DNA from: a virus
DNA length: 51,518 nt
Reading direction: 5' to 3' (one strand)
IMG/VR virus record: IMGVR_UViG_3300033153_005209
Location: 1-51,518 of that record
Made by a program: the position numbers and the translations under genes. Below, one piece after another: positions 1 through 8,910 of this stretch (its first letter is position 1; each line of letters starts with the position of its first letter). The notes under the pieces are model-generated. The model was not told the origin of the DNA, did no database searches, and saw only the letters and a program-made list of their open reading frames with translations.

Positions 1-849
1 GTAATGATAGCGATGATGCTACGTCAAAAAGTTACTAATTCGAAGACTGGTGAGACTTTATCTTTATGGGAAGCTATATCTGACCAAGGAGTACTTACAG
101 AAGATTGGGGTATAGGAAATAGAAAAGGTAAAGAAGCCGTAGTAGATGTGGTATCAAGAATCAAATCTCAGGTAGAGGAGATATTTGGAGATTACTCTAA
201 CCCATTATTATTAAAAAAATCTCTAGCTGGTAAATCTTTAGGTATGTATAAAATGTGGGTATTTGAAGCTATACAAGACAGAGTAGCAAAAGAAAGATTT
301 GATTATATTAGAGGTATGACAACTAAAGGTAGATATAGAACTGTGGTTGAATTATTTAAGAAGTATAAATTAAATTTTAGAAAAGGTTATTCTGACTACA
401 AGAATAATAAACTAAGTGAAGTAGATGCTGCTAATATGAGAGTTAACTTATTAGAACTTGCCGGTGTTGCTGCATTATATGTAGCATATAATCTTATTAA
501 ATTTGCAATATGTGGAGATGATAAGTCTTGCAAGAAAGCAAATGCAGCTCAATATTATGCTATGAATATGAGTAAGAGATTATTTAACGAGGTTTCTTTT
601 TATCTAAATCCAAAAGAGTGGAAGCAATTTATATCTAATCCAACTGCAGCAGCTAATTTACTTACAGATTTTGTGAAGTTGGTAGACTATATTGGAGTAA
701 GATTAGACGATGATCCTAATAATCATTTATATATGAGAGGTAGAAATGTTGATAGAGATAAAGGGGCAGTATTATTTGAATCACAATTACCTCTGTATAA
801 TCAAATAAAAAGATTGAAAACTTATGGTGACGAAGTTCTCAATCTCTAA
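1..849 (+). CDS. C-terminal part of a large phage protein (5' end outside window)
   Basis: The reading frame is open from the first base, with a valine codon directly before the first ATG, so the true start lies upstream. About 282 residues are visible. A hydrophobic segment (around residues 148-166, LLELAGVAALYVAYNLIKF) may touch or cross a membrane, and is followed by a small region with two cysteines (CGDDKSC). The rest is lysine-rich and helical. No catalytic motif is visible. In crAss-like phages very large virion proteins, including virion RNA polymerase-type polyproteins, lie next to the tail genes, so this could be the tail end of one; that is inference from position. It ends in TAA just before a + strand terminator and converges on the - strand late genes. 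Confidence 0.7.
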   Translation, partial: VMIAMMLRQKVTNSKTGETLSLWEAISDQGVLTEDWGIGNRKGKEAVVDVVSRIKSQVEEIFGDYSNPLLLKKSLAGKSLGMYKMWVFEAIQDRVAKERFDYIRGMTTKGRYRTVVELFKKYKLNFRKGYSDYKNNKLSEVDAANMRVNLLELAGVAALYVAYNLIKFAICGDDKSCKKANAAQYYAMNMSKRLFNEVSFYLNPKEWKQFISNPTAAANLLTDFVKLVDYIGVRLDDDPNNHLYMRGRNVDRDKGAVLFESQLPLYNQIKRLKTYGDEVLNL

Positions 850-858
850 ATAATTCAA

Positions 859-893
859 GAAGAGTAGGCTCACACCTCTCTTCGCTTTTTTTT
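859..893 (+). terminator. Intrinsic terminator after the left-edge gene
   Basis: GAAGAG (859-864) and AGG (866-868) pair with CCT (875-877) and CTCTTC (878-883), with one bulged T and a six-base loop. GC and eight T follow. It sits 10 bases after the stop of the + strand gene. Only the + strand has the T run, so it serves that gene. Confidence 0.8.
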
Positions 894-977
894 ATCACTT
901 CTGTATTAGCATTTGGATTTAATAAATTGCTATGTAATCCATAAGCTAATTCTTCCCAATTTCTAGGATTTAAAGTT

Positions 978-1253
978 TTATATCTTCTTGAGTGAAGATT
1001 TAGATTTTGCCACTTCAACTGTTTCTGCTTCAACACTCTCAAAAGATTTTAACTGCAGTTGGTGCTTTTTTACTTGTTCTTCTAATCCTGCCATTTTTAT
1101 CAGAGCATTATTTAAAGAATACATTGCTGAATGAAACATTTTAAATGCTTTACCAGTTAAGGTAATATCATCCGACTCAATAAATAATCCTAAAAATTGT
1201 AACGCATGTTGAGGATTATTAATGTCTAAAGTTTTCTGTTCTTTTCCTGCCAT
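978..1253 (-). CDS. Small hypothetical protein, last gene of the late block
   Basis: A 91-residue protein, hydrophilic and predicted mostly helical, with a central segment rich in L, M and K and a C-terminal stretch of charged residues (VEAETVEVAKSKSSLKKI). No recognised domain. It is the most downstream well-supported gene of the - strand virion block, 37 bases after the secreted protein gene. A TATATTTG box on the - strand at 1289-1282 could give it its own transcript. Its start MAGKEQK resembles the start of the scaffold-like protein (MAGKDDL), but the similarity does not extend. Coding status is likely from length and placement; function unknown. Confidence 0.65.
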   Translation of the reverse strand: MAGKEQKTLDINNPQHALQFLGLFIESDDITLTGKAFKMFHSAMYSLNNALIKMAGLEEQVKKHQLQLKSFESVEAETVEVAKSKSSLKKI

Positions 1254-1281
1254 TTTGTTTTTATTTTAAATTAATTATTTA

Positions 1282-1289
1282 CAAATATA
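1282..1289 (-). promoter_or_regulatory. Candidate -7 box (TATATTTG) for the 978-1253 gene
   Basis: CAAATATA on the + strand reads TATATTTG on the - strand, an exact match to the Bacteroidota TAnnTTTG -7 element, 29 bases before the start codon. No clear TTG lies at -33, so this is weaker than the other boxes reported. Confidence 0.35.
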
Positions 1290-1290
1290 G

Positions 1291-1737
1291 TTATTTTTTC
1301 ATTAAAGGTAAATGATATGCTTGATAAATATCTTCCTCTTCTAATTTTTTCAACTTCCATTCTTGATTAGGCTCATGAGATCTTATCCCTAAAGAGAAAC
1401 CAGCAACTCCAGTAGTACTTCCAACTATTGTGTAGGCCATATCATCAGGATTAAATCTACCTCCATTTATTTTATCAAAAATTTCTTTTAGAATTGCTGC
1501 TAAAATTCCTCCTACGAAACCAGTTCCGGCAGCAAGCATTTTACGTTTTCGTAATGACATACCATCTGCAAATCTATTAAGAACTATATAAGTTACACAA
1601 TTACCGGTAGCAGATATAACTACTCCAGCACCGAAATGTTTATATTGGTCTGCTGTAAATACAAGTTCAAATTTCTTTTGTGCATTTACATAAGCCATAA
1701 ACAAACTTAATATTATTAATACACTTAATTTTTTCAT
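1291..1737 (-). CDS. Secreted YfiM-like (DUF2279-type) protein
   Basis: About 148 residues from the chosen ATG at 1737. The N-terminus MKKLSVLIILSLFMAYVNA is a signal peptide with an Ala-X-Ala-like cleavage site; a start further upstream would bury it, so that longer frame is rejected. The mature part has DQYKHFGAG near its start, two glycine-rich hydrophobic stretches, a KEIFDKINGGRF segment and a DMAYTIVGSTTG segment. This order (D-x-x-x-H-F, KE..D...GG.F, D...T..G) resembles YfiM/DUF2279 periplasmic proteins. The gene follows the largest fibre gene. A role in the host envelope, such as lysis or exclusion, is inferred from export and position only. Confidence 0.6.
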   Translation of the reverse strand: MKKLSVLIILSLFMAYVNAQKKFELVFTADQYKHFGAGVVISATGNCVTYIVLNRFADGMSLRKRKMLAAGTGFVGGILAAILKEIFDKINGGRFNPDDMAYTIVGSTTGVAGFSLGIRSHEPNQEWKLKKLEEEDIYQAYHLPLMKK

Positions 1738-1747
1738 ATAATTTATA

Positions 1748-4700
1748 TTAAACAACACATACAACTTTAGTAGTTCCAGAACCACCTAGTTCAGTGGCTG
1801 TTTGAGTAAAGAAATCTCCAGTACTTAAACTCCCATTTGAAGTTGGTAATCCTACTACAGACAATTTACTTCCTGGAGAATTGTTATTAATTCCAACATT
1901 TCCATCCCCTTTTAAAATCATTACTTCAGCTTGTGAGCTATCTGTAACCCCATCATGTATATTAAATTTAATATACGAGTTTGTGGAAGTTGTACTAAGA
2001 TTCATAATCGAGTTAAATCTAAACCCGTCTGTATTTCTATTAAGTCTAATGGCCTCCCCCTCAACACTAGCTGCGGGTGCAAGACTTAATAAAGCATCAG
2101 GAGAAATAATTCCAATTCCAACCTTTGCATTAAATGCTAATATTTGATTTGCGGTAGCTGTATCATTAACTCCATAAATCAATGCTTTAGTCCTTGCAGT
2201 AGCTTCATCTACTTGTTCAATACTAGTTAAAGAAGAAATAAGTAATTTATCACTTCCAGTTTCAAACCAGCCAGCATTATGACCTATAAATATATCGCCA
2301 GAATGACCAGTAGATAAACTATTTCCTGTTCCAGTACCTATCAAGACTGTTTCAGATATGTCTGTAGCATTTGACGCAATCCAAGTACCTAATCCAACTA
2401 CACTTGTACCAGTAACTAGTTTACTAAGTGTATTTGTACCAATGGCAATTGTTTGTGTTACAGACGCTGTAACTGTAGGATCTAAAGCAAGATTACCTAT
2501 ACCTATATTATAACTACCAGTGAAATTATCATTTTGACCCGCATTACCAAAAAACCAATTTTCTGTACCTACACTAGATTTAAATACATAAGTGGAATCT
2601 ATAGCTATTTCTAAAGATTCATTTGCAGCAGGGTTTAAAACAGTTCCTTTGATACCAACACCTTCAGCTATAGACCCAGCTAAATATGAACTATTAGTAT
2701 CATCTACAGTTACCTTTACTTTATTTGCATCTGTAATTAAAGCAACTGTACCATCAATATCTTGAATAGCTAAAGTTCTTGTAGTTGCAGTAGTGAGCCC
2801 ACTAACGTCAAAAGCTAATTCTTTTGTATTATCTAGAACATTAAATACTCTAAATAAATTATCCGGATGTTCCACATCAGCTATAGCACTACCTCCTCCA
2901 CCACCAAGAGAGTCTAATAAATTTTCTGTTAATATTTCTGTAAAGGTTCCTGATGCGCCTGTTTGATACCTTAATACTATTCTTGCTATAGGAAATCCTA
3001 CGCCTCTATATTCTCTGGGGATAGTTTGATCCGTGTAGTCAGAAATATCTGATATAGCACTTGTCTCATTAGTATAAAATCCTGAAGGTGCATTACAAAA
3101 ATATTTACAATCTGTGGCATCTTCATTCACAGCACCCCATACAAATATAGAGTAATATGTATTATTAGATCTTAAAGTCGCTCCTGTAGAATCAGTATCT
3201 ATTATACTTAAATCTGTTATTCTATCATATTTTGTTGTAAAATCATTTACAACCCAAATAGGTGTTCCTGTTTGCATATCTAATGCAGGAAAAGCATGGT
3301 TGTGTAATTGATAAGCACTACCAGAAGTAGTAGCAAAATATACATTATCTATAGCTCCCCCATTAATTACTATGGTTGTAGTTTGTGCTACACCGCTATC
3401 CCATGATACAGGTCTATTTCGTATCCATTTATTTAAATGAGCTAAATGCCCCCCATTACTCGAATCAGCTAAGTGATCTGTCCATGCATGTACTTTATAC
3501 GCACCATCATTTTGTACTCCTGTAGCACTTTGTACTACTACAGTGGCTACTGCGACATATTGACCTCCTGGCCAACCCACTGTGCTTACAGTTAATACCC
3601 TTGTACTTTCAGGTATATATATATAATTTTCTGTTGGAGCACTGTCACTACCAGCAGTCAATATTATACTAGCTGGAGCAGTAAATACATAAAACACCCC
3701 ATTAAAAAATAGGGATAAATCATTTACTGCGTCAGCATTATCCAAAGTTAAAGTTACATCAGCACTATCAGAAGTTACAGTTACAGCATGATCTTCTAAT
3801 ATAGCACCATTAAATATTTTTATAACATCTTGTGTATTAGTACCAGTTTGCAATAATACTTCTCCGGTACCCTCAGTTGCATGTGAATGAGAAACCTGCC
3901 CAACTTTTATAACATAGTTGGGGGAAGGTGGTGGTGTATCTTGATAGAACCCAGGAATAGTTGCCGATAAATAAGCAGTTGTTCCTGCTACCATGCCAGA
4001 AGTATCAAAATCTCTAACTTTACCTGAAGTAGTTATTATACAAGGATTGTTGTTTAAGACATTATGAGTAACTGAACCTATTATTCCAAGAGCTTTTGTA
4101 GCATCATTAGCTATAGCATATGCTACAGTTGGAACCCATTCTAAACCATAGCCTAAATCTATTTCTATTTCCCCACTAATATATATAAAACTACCATTAT
4201 CTAGTTGACCGCCACTATTATTATAAGCTCTAAACCATTGCTCGTGTCCTACTTGTAAAGAAGTATCTGAAATATCACTATAAATAGTCATAGCATGATT
4301 CATCTTATCATAGAAATATCTACCTTCGGAGTGACTAGGTATAGGATCTAATAATGCGAGATCGATATATCCTGTATTGGATATTCTAAATAAACTAGTT
4401 CCTCCAACAGCTAAATTTAATAAATTATTTCCATCCCCAGAACTCCCATCTCCCAATGCTGTTTCAGTAACATCAATCTTTAACCCATTATATGCGGCTA
4501 TTCCACTTTGATTAATTCCTGCTTCAACTGAAATCCATGATTGTTCCGCAGTAGTGCTTGTTAATTTACCGCCACTTGAGGAATAAAATTGATACGGTGC
4601 TTTTCTATTAGCACCGGAATTAGGAAATGATGCTGCACTTACATTAAAAGTAATGCCATTATTACTTGTCGAACGTAATGATGGATAGGCACCAGCAAAT

Positions 4701-5803
4701 GCTTCTATATACATTCCTCCAGCTATCATTCTAACATCGCCATCTTCATCAACTTGAAAAGCTGTTGCTTTTAAATTACTTCCTACATTTAATAAAACAG
4801 AATTTGATATAGCTGCTGGTACATAAATATTAACTGATCCAACTCCTTTACTCTTAATGTCTAAATCTATATCAGTATCAGTACCTTCTGCTGCTATAAT
4901 TACAGCATCTGTTGTAGCACTACCCGTAATATCTAAATAATTAACATTACTGGTTACTATATTTGTATGTAATGGCGTACTTGTAATTGCCCCTGTATTA
5001 GCAATAGTAAATATTTGATTATCCGAAATATCCAGAAACTCTGCAATTAAATTGCTATCTGTACCTTTAACAGTTAAATATTCATTAGTACCATCCGGTT
5101 CAAATGAAGCAAAAGAATTTCCTGATGTAGAATTTATTTTATAGGCTTCAATGGCAGCTACAGAATCATCTATATATTTCTTTGTCCCTACATGATAGTC
5201 AGCAGTAGGAGTAAAGATAGTAGTGTTTGTAGTTCCAGCTAATGTACTCGTATAATTACTTATCTGGGAAGCAGTTATATTTATATTACTCATCACATTA
5301 CTAGGTAAAACACTTAATTCTTCAACAGTTCCAGCACTAGTAAAAGTACCAAGTAACCCTTGAATAGTCATATCTTGTATTTTATCATATGTTACAACAT
5401 CAGGTTGTATTGTAAGTAAGGAGGAACCTGTTACATCACCAGTATGTATAGCATTAGTAATCTTAGCAGTATTTAAAACTACAGCAGAATTAGCAGCTAC
5501 AGCAGAATCAAAATCTGTTATATTAGAAGCTATGTGAGTATGTCCAAGTAAAGAATATAAATCAACATGGTCTCCCCATCCATAGGCAGTGTTCCAATTA
5601 ATTATTTCTACTAATGTAATATTAAAAGCAGGACTAGCTATAAATATTGGATCTGATTCATGCATAGCTGCTGTTACAAATTCATCTATAGTAGCTATAT
5701 AAACCAAACCGTCATCGTCTTGAAAGGTAACTTCTTCATAACCTTCTATACCACCTATTTTCTTCTTACCTTTTATTATTTTACCGTATTCTTGAGTAGC
5801 CAT
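1748..5803 (-). CDS. Large tail fibre/spike protein (1351 aa)
   Basis: A 1351-residue protein rich in S, T, G, N and A with repetitive beta-type sequence, as in trimeric phage fibres. The N-terminal block (about residues 1-45) holds GGIEGYEEVTFQDDDG followed by YIAT, and closely parallels the start of the next fibre upstream (5820-6614), so it probably docks onto the same virion partner. Around residues 60-100 comes the fibre motif NWNTAYGWGDH followed by LLGHTH. A GGGGGS linker lies near residue 970. The C-terminal third has VGIG..SP and VGINNNSPGSKLSVVG repeats typical of distal fibre shafts. No S74 chaperone catalytic pair is visible; the protein ends TTKVVCVV. It probably contacts the host surface. 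Confidence 0.8.
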   Translation of the reverse strand: MATQEYGKIIKGKKKIGGIEGYEEVTFQDDDGLVYIATIDEFVTAAMHESDPIFIASPAFNITLVEIINWNTAYGWGDHVDLYSLLGHTHIASNITDFDSAVAANSAVVLNTAKITNAIHTGDVTGSSLLTIQPDVVTYDKIQDMTIQGLLGTFTSAGTVEELSVLPSNVMSNINITASQISNYTSTLAGTTNTTIFTPTADYHVGTKKYIDDSVAAIEAYKINSTSGNSFASFEPDGTNEYLTVKGTDSNLIAEFLDISDNQIFTIANTGAITSTPLHTNIVTSNVNYLDITGSATTDAVIIAAEGTDTDIDLDIKSKGVGSVNIYVPAAISNSVLLNVGSNLKATAFQVDEDGDVRMIAGGMYIEAFAGAYPSLRSTSNNGITFNVSAASFPNSGANRKAPYQFYSSSGGKLTSTTAEQSWISVEAGINQSGIAAYNGLKIDVTETALGDGSSGDGNNLLNLAVGGTSLFRISNTGYIDLALLDPIPSHSEGRYFYDKMNHAMTIYSDISDTSLQVGHEQWFRAYNNSGGQLDNGSFIYISGEIEIDLGYGLEWVPTVAYAIANDATKALGIIGSVTHNVLNNNPCIITTSGKVRDFDTSGMVAGTTAYLSATIPGFYQDTPPPSPNYVIKVGQVSHSHATEGTGEVLLQTGTNTQDVIKIFNGAILEDHAVTVTSDSADVTLTLDNADAVNDLSLFFNGVFYVFTAPASIILTAGSDSAPTENYIYIPESTRVLTVSTVGWPGGQYVAVATVVVQSATGVQNDGAYKVHAWTDHLADSSNGGHLAHLNKWIRNRPVSWDSGVAQTTTIVINGGAIDNVYFATTSGSAYQLHNHAFPALDMQTGTPIWVVNDFTTKYDRITDLSIIDTDSTGATLRSNNTYYSIFVWGAVNEDATDCKYFCNAPSGFYTNETSAISDISDYTDQTIPREYRGVGFPIARIVLRYQTGASGTFTEILTENLLDSLGGGGGSAIADVEHPDNLFRVFNVLDNTKELAFDVSGLTTATTRTLAIQDIDGTVALITDANKVKVTVDDTNSSYLAGSIAEGVGIKGTVLNPAANESLEIAIDSTYVFKSSVGTENWFFGNAGQNDNFTGSYNIGIGNLALDPTVTASVTQTIAIGTNTLSKLVTGTSVVGLGTWIASNATDISETVLIGTGTGNSLSTGHSGDIFIGHNAGWFETGSDKLLISSLTSIEQVDEATARTKALIYGVNDTATANQILAFNAKVGIGIISPDALLSLAPAASVEGEAIRLNRNTDGFRFNSIMNLSTTSTNSYIKFNIHDGVTDSSQAEVMILKGDGNVGINNNSPGSKLSVVGLPTSNGSLSTGDFFTQTATELGGSGTTKVVCVV

Positions 5804-5819
5804 CTGTTAGTTTTTATAG

Positions 5820-6614
5820 TTATGCTGCTTGAATGCTTATTGTATAGTAGTAATTAGTTCCATCACATGTTATATGGTAAGTTAATCCTGTTCCATCAGA
5901 ATCTTTTATTACAGCTTTATATCCAGCACCTCTTGAAGCAGCAGTACCTAATATAGCTATTATTTCAGCATTAGTAGGTGTACCATCTGTTAATGCTCCT
6001 GTGAAGTAAGAATCAGAATAAGCTTTGTTTACAATTGAGAGAGCTACAAAATCTGTAGAATAATCAGCATTATATTGTAAACCAGCAAAATTAGTAGCAT
6101 CACATGTAATTCTTACTACTCCAGTACTAGGTCTGGATATATAAAATTCTGAACCATCATTTGTATCGATCAAATTTAAACTTCCAGAATTTAGTCCTAT
6201 AAGAATGTCATTCGCACTATTATCAATAACTATCCCACTATTACTGATAGTAGTACCATTAGCTTGACCCCCACTTGTATTAAAAATAAAGTCATTCGTT
6301 CCCAATGCTAAAGTTACATCTGATGTTGCTGTTCCTCCTAAATCAACAGCACTTCCATTAGCAGTAGTACCCTCTCCATTAGTTAATACTATACCAACAT
6401 CTACTCCAAATACTAATCCTCCAGCTCCATCAGGTTTTAATACTAAATCAGTATTTGTTTCAGTTGTAGGTATTGTTAGTATATCAGATACTCCTGGCGC
6501 TAAATTAGCTATCTTTTGAGCTGTAGCTATATAAGTTATTCCATCTATGTCAGTAATTGTAAATTCTTCCCTACCTTCTAAACCTCCTGGTTTTATTTTT
6601 CCTTGTTGTCCCAT
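5820..6614 (-). CDS. Short tail fibre protein sharing the N-terminal anchor
   Basis: A 264-residue protein. Its first 35 residues (GKIKPGGLEGREEFTITDID, then GITYIAT) match the start of the 1351-residue fibre at most positions; the rest is repetitive G/T/N/D-rich sequence. The final third changes to a compact domain (ALTDGTPTNAEIIAILGTAA, then DSDGTGLTYHITCDG and YYTISI) that looks like a globular tip with a conserved aromatic end. It lies between two other fibre genes with 16-17 base gaps. Likely an alternative or companion fibre on the same attachment site; this is inferred from the shared anchor. Confidence 0.75.
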   Translation of the reverse strand: MGQQGKIKPGGLEGREEFTITDIDGITYIATAQKIANLAPGVSDILTIPTTETNTDLVLKPDGAGGLVFGVDVGIVLTNGEGTTANGSAVDLGGTATSDVTLALGTNDFIFNTSGGQANGTTISNSGIVIDNSANDILIGLNSGSLNLIDTNDGSEFYISRPSTGVVRITCDATNFAGLQYNADYSTDFVALSIVNKAYSDSYFTGALTDGTPTNAEIIAILGTAASRGAGYKAVIKDSDGTGLTYHITCDGTNYYYTISIQAA

Positions 6615-6630
6615 TTTATTATATATTATA

Positions 6631-7692
6631 TTATGATTTATAGTATACTGCTAACCCAGCAATAATTCCATTAGCTCCAGCATTTGGGCTATTTGCAGCA
6701 ATAATATAGATTCTTCCATCAGTAGCTATACGAAATCTCCACGGGGCAGGTGCCCCTGAAAACTGAAATGTACCACTAGCTATTACTTCTATAGAGGGGA
6801 TAAATCCTCCTACTACACTGCCTATCTGCATTCCATTAGTTAATGCAAATGTAGTACCACTAGAGAAATTAAATCTTAAAACAACTAGTTCGTTATCAGT
6901 AACAGGATTCCCAAAATTCATCCTTTCTACTATGGAATTATTTGTAACTGTACCTGGTACATTAACTAGAGTAATTGCACTAGAAAAATAATTATTTATA
7001 TACTCAGTATGAACATGATCTCCTCGTGCAACATCTGTAGTCCCACTACCAAAATCTTTATTAAAAGCTGAATTTTTAGGTGAAATAACCGGCTCCGAAT
7101 TAACATCTCCAGAATCTAAATTATGTGGATTACCAGTAGTTACTTGAGAATGCGTATAAGCAGTTCCCCAATCAGTTATATTACCGGTTGTAATAGATTT
7201 TACATGACTTGGTACTGTAGGATCTGTTTCTGTAGTTAGATAACCTTTAGATGCATGATTACCCCAGCCAAACGCTATATCCCAATTAACTATATCCCCA
7301 GATGTTATACCGTTCGCAGGAGAAGTTACAAATATAGGATCAGACTCGGTAAAAGAAGTAAGATATCCTGCATCGTTAGTAAATACGCTAATATTAGCTC
7401 CTTCAACTGTGTAATTTAAATCATTAACAAAGTTACTGATATTAGTAACTCCAGGAATAAGAGTAACATTTACCCAGTTTAAATTATTAGCTAAATCACT
7501 ATCTACAGTACCTAATATTAATTTATAAGTTTCTTTAGTGCTTTCTATATATACTGGATAGCCATCATATCTTTGTACTAGTGGAGAAGCATCTCTAGCA
7601 GTTATGTCAGCCTTAAGATATTTAGCTTCTGAAGGTCTCTGACTATCTAATTCAAAATTCGAGGATATATTTATGTCACCTACGCCAGCCAT
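6631..7692 (-). CDS. Tail fibre protein with AYGWG/HxH repeats
   Basis: A 353-residue protein. After an N-terminal adaptor (about residues 1-75, with SEAKYLKADITARDAS) it has fibre repeats: SNFVNDLNYTV, then TESDPIFVTSPANGI, then a WDIAFGWGNHASKGYLTTET motif, a second WGTAYTHSQVTTGNPHN, and a GDHVHTEY segment with alternating histidines. Such histidines commonly coordinate metal in phage fibres. The C-terminal 120 residues form a probable beta tip ending in GLAVYYKS. The WN.A.GWG.H repeat is shared with the 1351-residue fibre, so the two are related in the shaft as well as in function. Adjacent fibre genes suggest a compound receptor-binding apparatus. Confidence 0.8.
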   Translation of the reverse strand: MAGVGDINISSNFELDSQRPSEAKYLKADITARDASPLVQRYDGYPVYIESTKETYKLILGTVDSDLANNLNWVNVTLIPGVTNISNFVNDLNYTVEGANISVFTNDAGYLTSFTESDPIFVTSPANGITSGDIVNWDIAFGWGNHASKGYLTTETDPTVPSHVKSITTGNITDWGTAYTHSQVTTGNPHNLDSGDVNSEPVISPKNSAFNKDFGSGTTDVARGDHVHTEYINNYFSSAITLVNVPGTVTNNSIVERMNFGNPVTDNELVVLRFNFSSGTTFALTNGMQIGSVVGGFIPSIEVIASGTFQFSGAPAPWRFRIATDGRIYIIAANSPNAGANGIIAGLAVYYKS

Positions 7693-7695
7693 AAT

Positions 7696-8280
7696 TTATA
7701 ATTTAAAAGTATTAGTAAAACTAGTTTGTGTAGTGATGTTATTAAACTCATATACATTATAACTAACATTAGATAACCCTGCAAATACAAATGACTCAGT
7801 TCTTTTAGTCCATCCTGGAAGAGTCTCAAATTGGTTATTATCTAAAATAGAACTTAAATCGCCTTTATCCGCAGGGTAGCAGAAGTAATAAACTTGTTCT
7901 GTTAATGTATATGTAAAAGCTATCTCTGTAAGAAATTCGCTTTGATCTGTAGTAAGTCCTTGTAACTGAGCTACATTTAATCCAGCGTCTCCTGCTCCCC
8001 AATATAAAACAGGGTTAGTACTAGCAGTTACCGGATCTGGTATTCTAAATATCAAGTCAAAAAATCTAAGAAGATGCAGTAACTTTTTATATAACTCTAA
8101 TTTTAAATTATAAGTTAATATATCGGCAGTTAATAATTGCATTATAGCTTTAATAATAACTATATACGATATTTCAGCATCTCCATCTATACTTAATTTT
8201 TTAGACAACTTGGAGTGTATCAAATTATTTATAACACTTTCTTTTGATAATATATAAGATATTTTATAGTCTAGTAACAT
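7696..8280 (-). CDS. Hypothetical virion-block protein
   Basis: About 194 residues from the ATG at 8280, chosen because it begins two bases after the stop of the preceding gene; a longer frame would overlap that gene and adds an implausible N-terminus. The N-terminal half is leucine/lysine-rich and probably helical (LLDYKISYILSKESVINNLI); the C-terminal half is beta-rich (QVYYFCYPADKGDLSSILD and YNVYEFNNITTQTSFTNTF). No known domain. Its position between the connector/Ig-like genes and the fibres suggests a minor tail or fibre-adaptor component; this is inference. Confidence 0.6.
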   Translation of the reverse strand: MLLDYKISYILSKESVINNLIHSKLSKKLSIDGDAEISYIVIIKAIMQLLTADILTYNLKLELYKKLLHLLRFFDLIFRIPDPVTASTNPVLYWGAGDAGLNVAQLQGLTTDQSEFLTEIAFTYTLTEQVYYFCYPADKGDLSSILDNNQFETLPGWTKRTESFVFAGLSNVSYNVYEFNNITTQTSFTNTFKL

Positions 8281-8282
8281 AT

Positions 8283-8834
8283 TTAATGTATTACATATTT
8301 TCCATTTATAATCCAACAGCCAGAACCTACAGAACATTCTGGTAAGTCAGTTACTACCATGTAATCTTTATAATTCTCGCACATAGCTTGCACTCTTTCA
8401 AAAGTATTCAGAGCTTGCTCTGTAAATCCCGAACTTATATAAGTTTTTGTAGCTTCCAATAAGAAGAATAAAACTTCTATCTCCTTAAAGCTCCCTTGAG
8501 TATCTTCTGTAGCTATTTTTCTGGCTATACATAAACTAGTATAATAAGAATTTAATAAACTGATTTCTACTGTTGTAGTATCAGATGCAGTTGTATTAGC
8601 TGTTATAATACCGTCAATAACATCATCAGTTATTCCTAATTCTCCTTTAGTTATAGTAAGGTCTTCAACTTGAATTCCAGATAATCTACTAGATAAGTCT
8701 ATGGAAGTACTGCTAAGATAGGCAGAACCTACATAAAACAATAATTCAGTTACTGTTTCTCCAACACCAGCATCAATTACTATACTCATAGTTTGAAAAT
8801 CACTGGATAGTGTAAATGTAGTTATTTGTATCAT
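8283..8834 (-). CDS. Hypothetical virion-block protein
   Basis: A 183-residue protein. It opens with beta-type sequence (ITTFTLSSDFQTMSIVID) and continues with a helical stretch (LLNSYYTSLCIARKIATE, then EVLFFLLEATKTYISSGF). It ends in a short region with three cysteines (MCENYKDY...LPECSVGSGCWIINGKYV) that could form a small metal or disulphide site. It is the first gene after the terminator at 8849-8879, so its expression depends on read-through or an unseen promoter. No family recognised; a tail component is the likeliest reading from context. Confidence 0.6.
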   Translation of the reverse strand: MIQITTFTLSSDFQTMSIVIDAGVGETVTELLFYVGSAYLSSTSIDLSSRLSGIQVEDLTITKGELGITDDVIDGIITANTTASDTTTVEISLLNSYYTSLCIARKIATEDTQGSFKEIEVLFFLLEATKTYISSGFTEQALNTFERVQAMCENYKDYMVVTDLPECSVGSGCWIINGKYVIH

Positions 8835-8848
8835 AGTGTAAAATTAAT

Positions 8849-8879
8849 AAAAAAAGGGTTAGGAATCAAATCCTAACCC
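8849..8879 (-). terminator. Intrinsic terminator inside the late operon
   Basis: On the - strand, GGGTTAGGA (8879-8871) pairs with TCCTAACCC (8864-8856) as a perfect 9 bp stem with a six-base loop, followed by seven T. It lies 32 bases after the stop of the Ig-like virion protein and before the distal tail genes. It would raise head-gene relative to tail-gene expression, with read-through supplying the fibres. Confidence 0.85.
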
Positions 8880-8910
8880 CTTCGTTTTTGAGCTTATGTA
8901 TTTTTATTTA

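Noticed and set aside
839-1042. A 67-codon ORF on the - strand at the convergent gene ends
   Set aside because: It starts inside the 978-1253 gene and runs through the + strand terminator hairpin; no leader or composition supports it, although it cannot be fully excluded.
1748-5803. Peptidase S74 intramolecular chaperone at the fibre C-terminus
   Set aside because: The final residues lack the Ser-Lys catalytic pattern and helical bundle; the protein ends in a short beta tip.
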